A DNA stretch of 64,000 nt from Diaphorobacter sp. HDW4B (GTDB taxonomy: Bacteria > Pseudomonadota > Gammaproteobacteria > Burkholderiales > Burkholderiaceae_C): assembly GCF_011305535.1 (NCBI RefSeq), contig NZ_CP049905.1, positions 2,304,001 to 2,368,000 on the forward strand. The letters run 5' to 3'. Below, in pieces: positions 63,079-64,000 of the stretch (positions within the stretch are counted from its first letter, which is position 1; the number at the start of each line of letters is the position of its first letter). The notes under the pieces were generated by a model that saw nothing but the letters and a program-made list of their open reading frames with translations, was not told where the DNA came from and did no database searches. The translations under genes and the position numbers were made by a program.

Positions 63079-63972
63079 ATGAACTTCCATCCATCTCGAT
63101 CCACCAGGGCGGGCATCGTCGCTGCGGTCTTGCTTGCCACCGCAGCCACGCCCGCACAGGCGCTTGAATTCACGGCGGGGGACTACGAGCAATTGCCGGG
63201 CGGCATGAACATCGGGCTGCTGTATCTGCAGCATGCCGATCGCACCCATCTCTACGCCAACGGCAACAAGATCGCGAACAACTTCAAGCTGACGTCGGAC
63301 GTCGCGCTCTTGCGCTACATCCGCACGATTCAGTTGAACGACACGACGACCTTCGATGCCAATCTGATTGTGCCGATGGCGCGGCTGCGCACCTCCGGGG
63401 CCGCGTCGGTGCTGGGCGATGCCAGCGGTGTGGGCGACATCGTGACGGGCGGCGCGTTCAAGTTTCTGCTCGACCCCAACACGCGCGACGTGTTCAGCAT
63501 CGCGCCGTTCCTGACGCTGCCCACGGGCCAGTACAACCGTGCGGATCCGCTGAGCATCGGCGAGAACCGCTGGAAGCTGCTGGTGCAGATGGTCTACATC
63601 AAGCACTTCGGAAGCGACTGGGCGCTGGATCTGGGCGCGGACGCCACCCACTTCGGCAACAACACCCATGTCGGCCCAAGCAGTGCGACCATGAAGACCA
63701 AGATGCGGTTCGAGACGCAGGCCCATCTGCGCTACAACGTCACGCCCGCCACCACGCTGTCGGTCGGCATCGGGCACATCAACGGTGCTGAAAACAAGAT
63801 CGCAGGCATCTCCAGCAACGATGAACAGAGCACGACCTACGGGCGGCTGACAGCGGCACATTTCATCGACAAGACCACGCAATTGCAGGTGCAGTTGGGC
63901 CGTGACCTGAGCACCCACAACGGTCCTGCGGAGCGCATCCGCGTGAACTTTCGTTTGATGAAACTGTTTTGA
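63079..63972 (+). CDS. MetA-pathway phenol-degradation-like outer-membrane protein
   Basis: A 297-residue protein with a signal peptide (GIVAAVLLATAATPAQA), then a beta-strand-rich mature part without long hydrophobic stretches, ending in phenylalanine (RLMKLF), as outer-membrane beta-barrels do. Segments such as LEFTAGDYEQLPGGMNIGLL, FLTLPTGQYNRADPLSIGEN and AHLRYNVTPATTLSVGIGHI fit the Phenol_MetA_deg family, thought to transport hydrophobic substrates through the outer membrane. The ATG at 63079 replaces a much longer open frame. It forms a likely two-gene operon with the upstream nitrilase. Confidence 0.84.
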   Translation: MNFHPSRSTRAGIVAAVLLATAATPAQALEFTAGDYEQLPGGMNIGLLYLQHADRTHLYANGNKIANNFKLTSDVALLRYIRTIQLNDTTTFDANLIVPMARLRTSGAASVLGDASGVGDIVTGGAFKFLLDPNTRDVFSIAPFLTLPTGQYNRADPLSIGENRWKLLVQMVYIKHFGSDWALDLGADATHFGNNTHVGPSSATMKTKMRFETQAHLRYNVTPATTLSVGIGHINGAENKIAGISSNDEQSTTYGRLTAAHFIDKTTQLQVQLGRDLSTHNGPAERIRVNFRLMKLF

Positions 63973-64000
63973 CCCGTTACAGAAGAGGGAGGAGGAAAGA

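Overview
The window looks like chromosome from a high-GC betaproteobacterium of the order Burkholderiales, most likely family Comamonadaceae (Comamonas/Delftia-like). The evidence is the number of orphan Bug-type tripartite-tricarboxylate-transporter (TTT) receptors, a stand-alone MetH methyltransferase domain, GTP-dependent PEP carboxykinase, the pilVWXY1E cluster and the codon bias. Species level is not supportable from the sequence alone. I saw no rRNA, tRNA, CRISPR array, IS element or phage.

Bases 1-11,000 are mainly catabolic accessory genes. A catB-catC-Bug operon on the minus strand is divergent from a LysR regulator over a short palindrome. An AT-richer XRE/ImmA-DUF4411 (PIN) toxin-antitoxin-like pair follows, then a PACE-family efflux gene divergent from a LysR gene. 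Next come a cytosine-deaminase-like amidohydrolase, a keto-pentenoate-hydratase-like gene and two tandem paralogous Bug receptors. Bases 11,000-15,400 hold a LysR/MFS divergent pair, PPK2 and glutamate dehydrogenase.

Bases 15,700-19,046 are a minus-strand operon (GntR, dienelactone hydrolase, SDR, Bug). Bases 19,126-26,529 hold an AraC/Fsr-like MFS pair, an FAD amine oxidase/YkvI transporter/XRE-cupin group behind a perfect 12-bp inverted repeat, and an S9 peptidase. An IclR gene faces a GMC oxidoreductase plus MHS transporter across a concentric palindrome. Bases 31,828-37,641 are a five-gene acyl-CoA operon (hydratase, acyl-CoA dehydrogenase, CoA-transferase, MmgE/PrpD, Bug).

Bases 38,019-42,779 encode type IV pilus minor pilins and a short PilY1. 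They are followed by ribD, a DUF3617-like protein, pckG and a broken DUF11-repeat surface protein. The right end is mostly housekeeping or singleton genes: an unlisted 54-residue membrane protein, threonine dehydratase, an AidB-like acyl-CoA dehydrogenase, an orphan response regulator, a HAD/hydrolase pair, a class III aminotransferase, RhuM, the metH domain, recQ, a nitrilase and a MetA-type outer-membrane protein.

The most unusual non-coding signal is a family of three about 95-bp elements (15,527; 21,348; 51,599). They share a conserved internal-loop sequence and show compensatory changes in three helices, and all lie 3' of a gene in the same orientation. A second family of about 210-bp hairpin-tipped repeats occurs at 26,548-27,016 (inverted pair) and 31,574-31,780. 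The DUF11 gene carries a perfect 10-bp tandem duplication whose removal would rejoin two reading frames.
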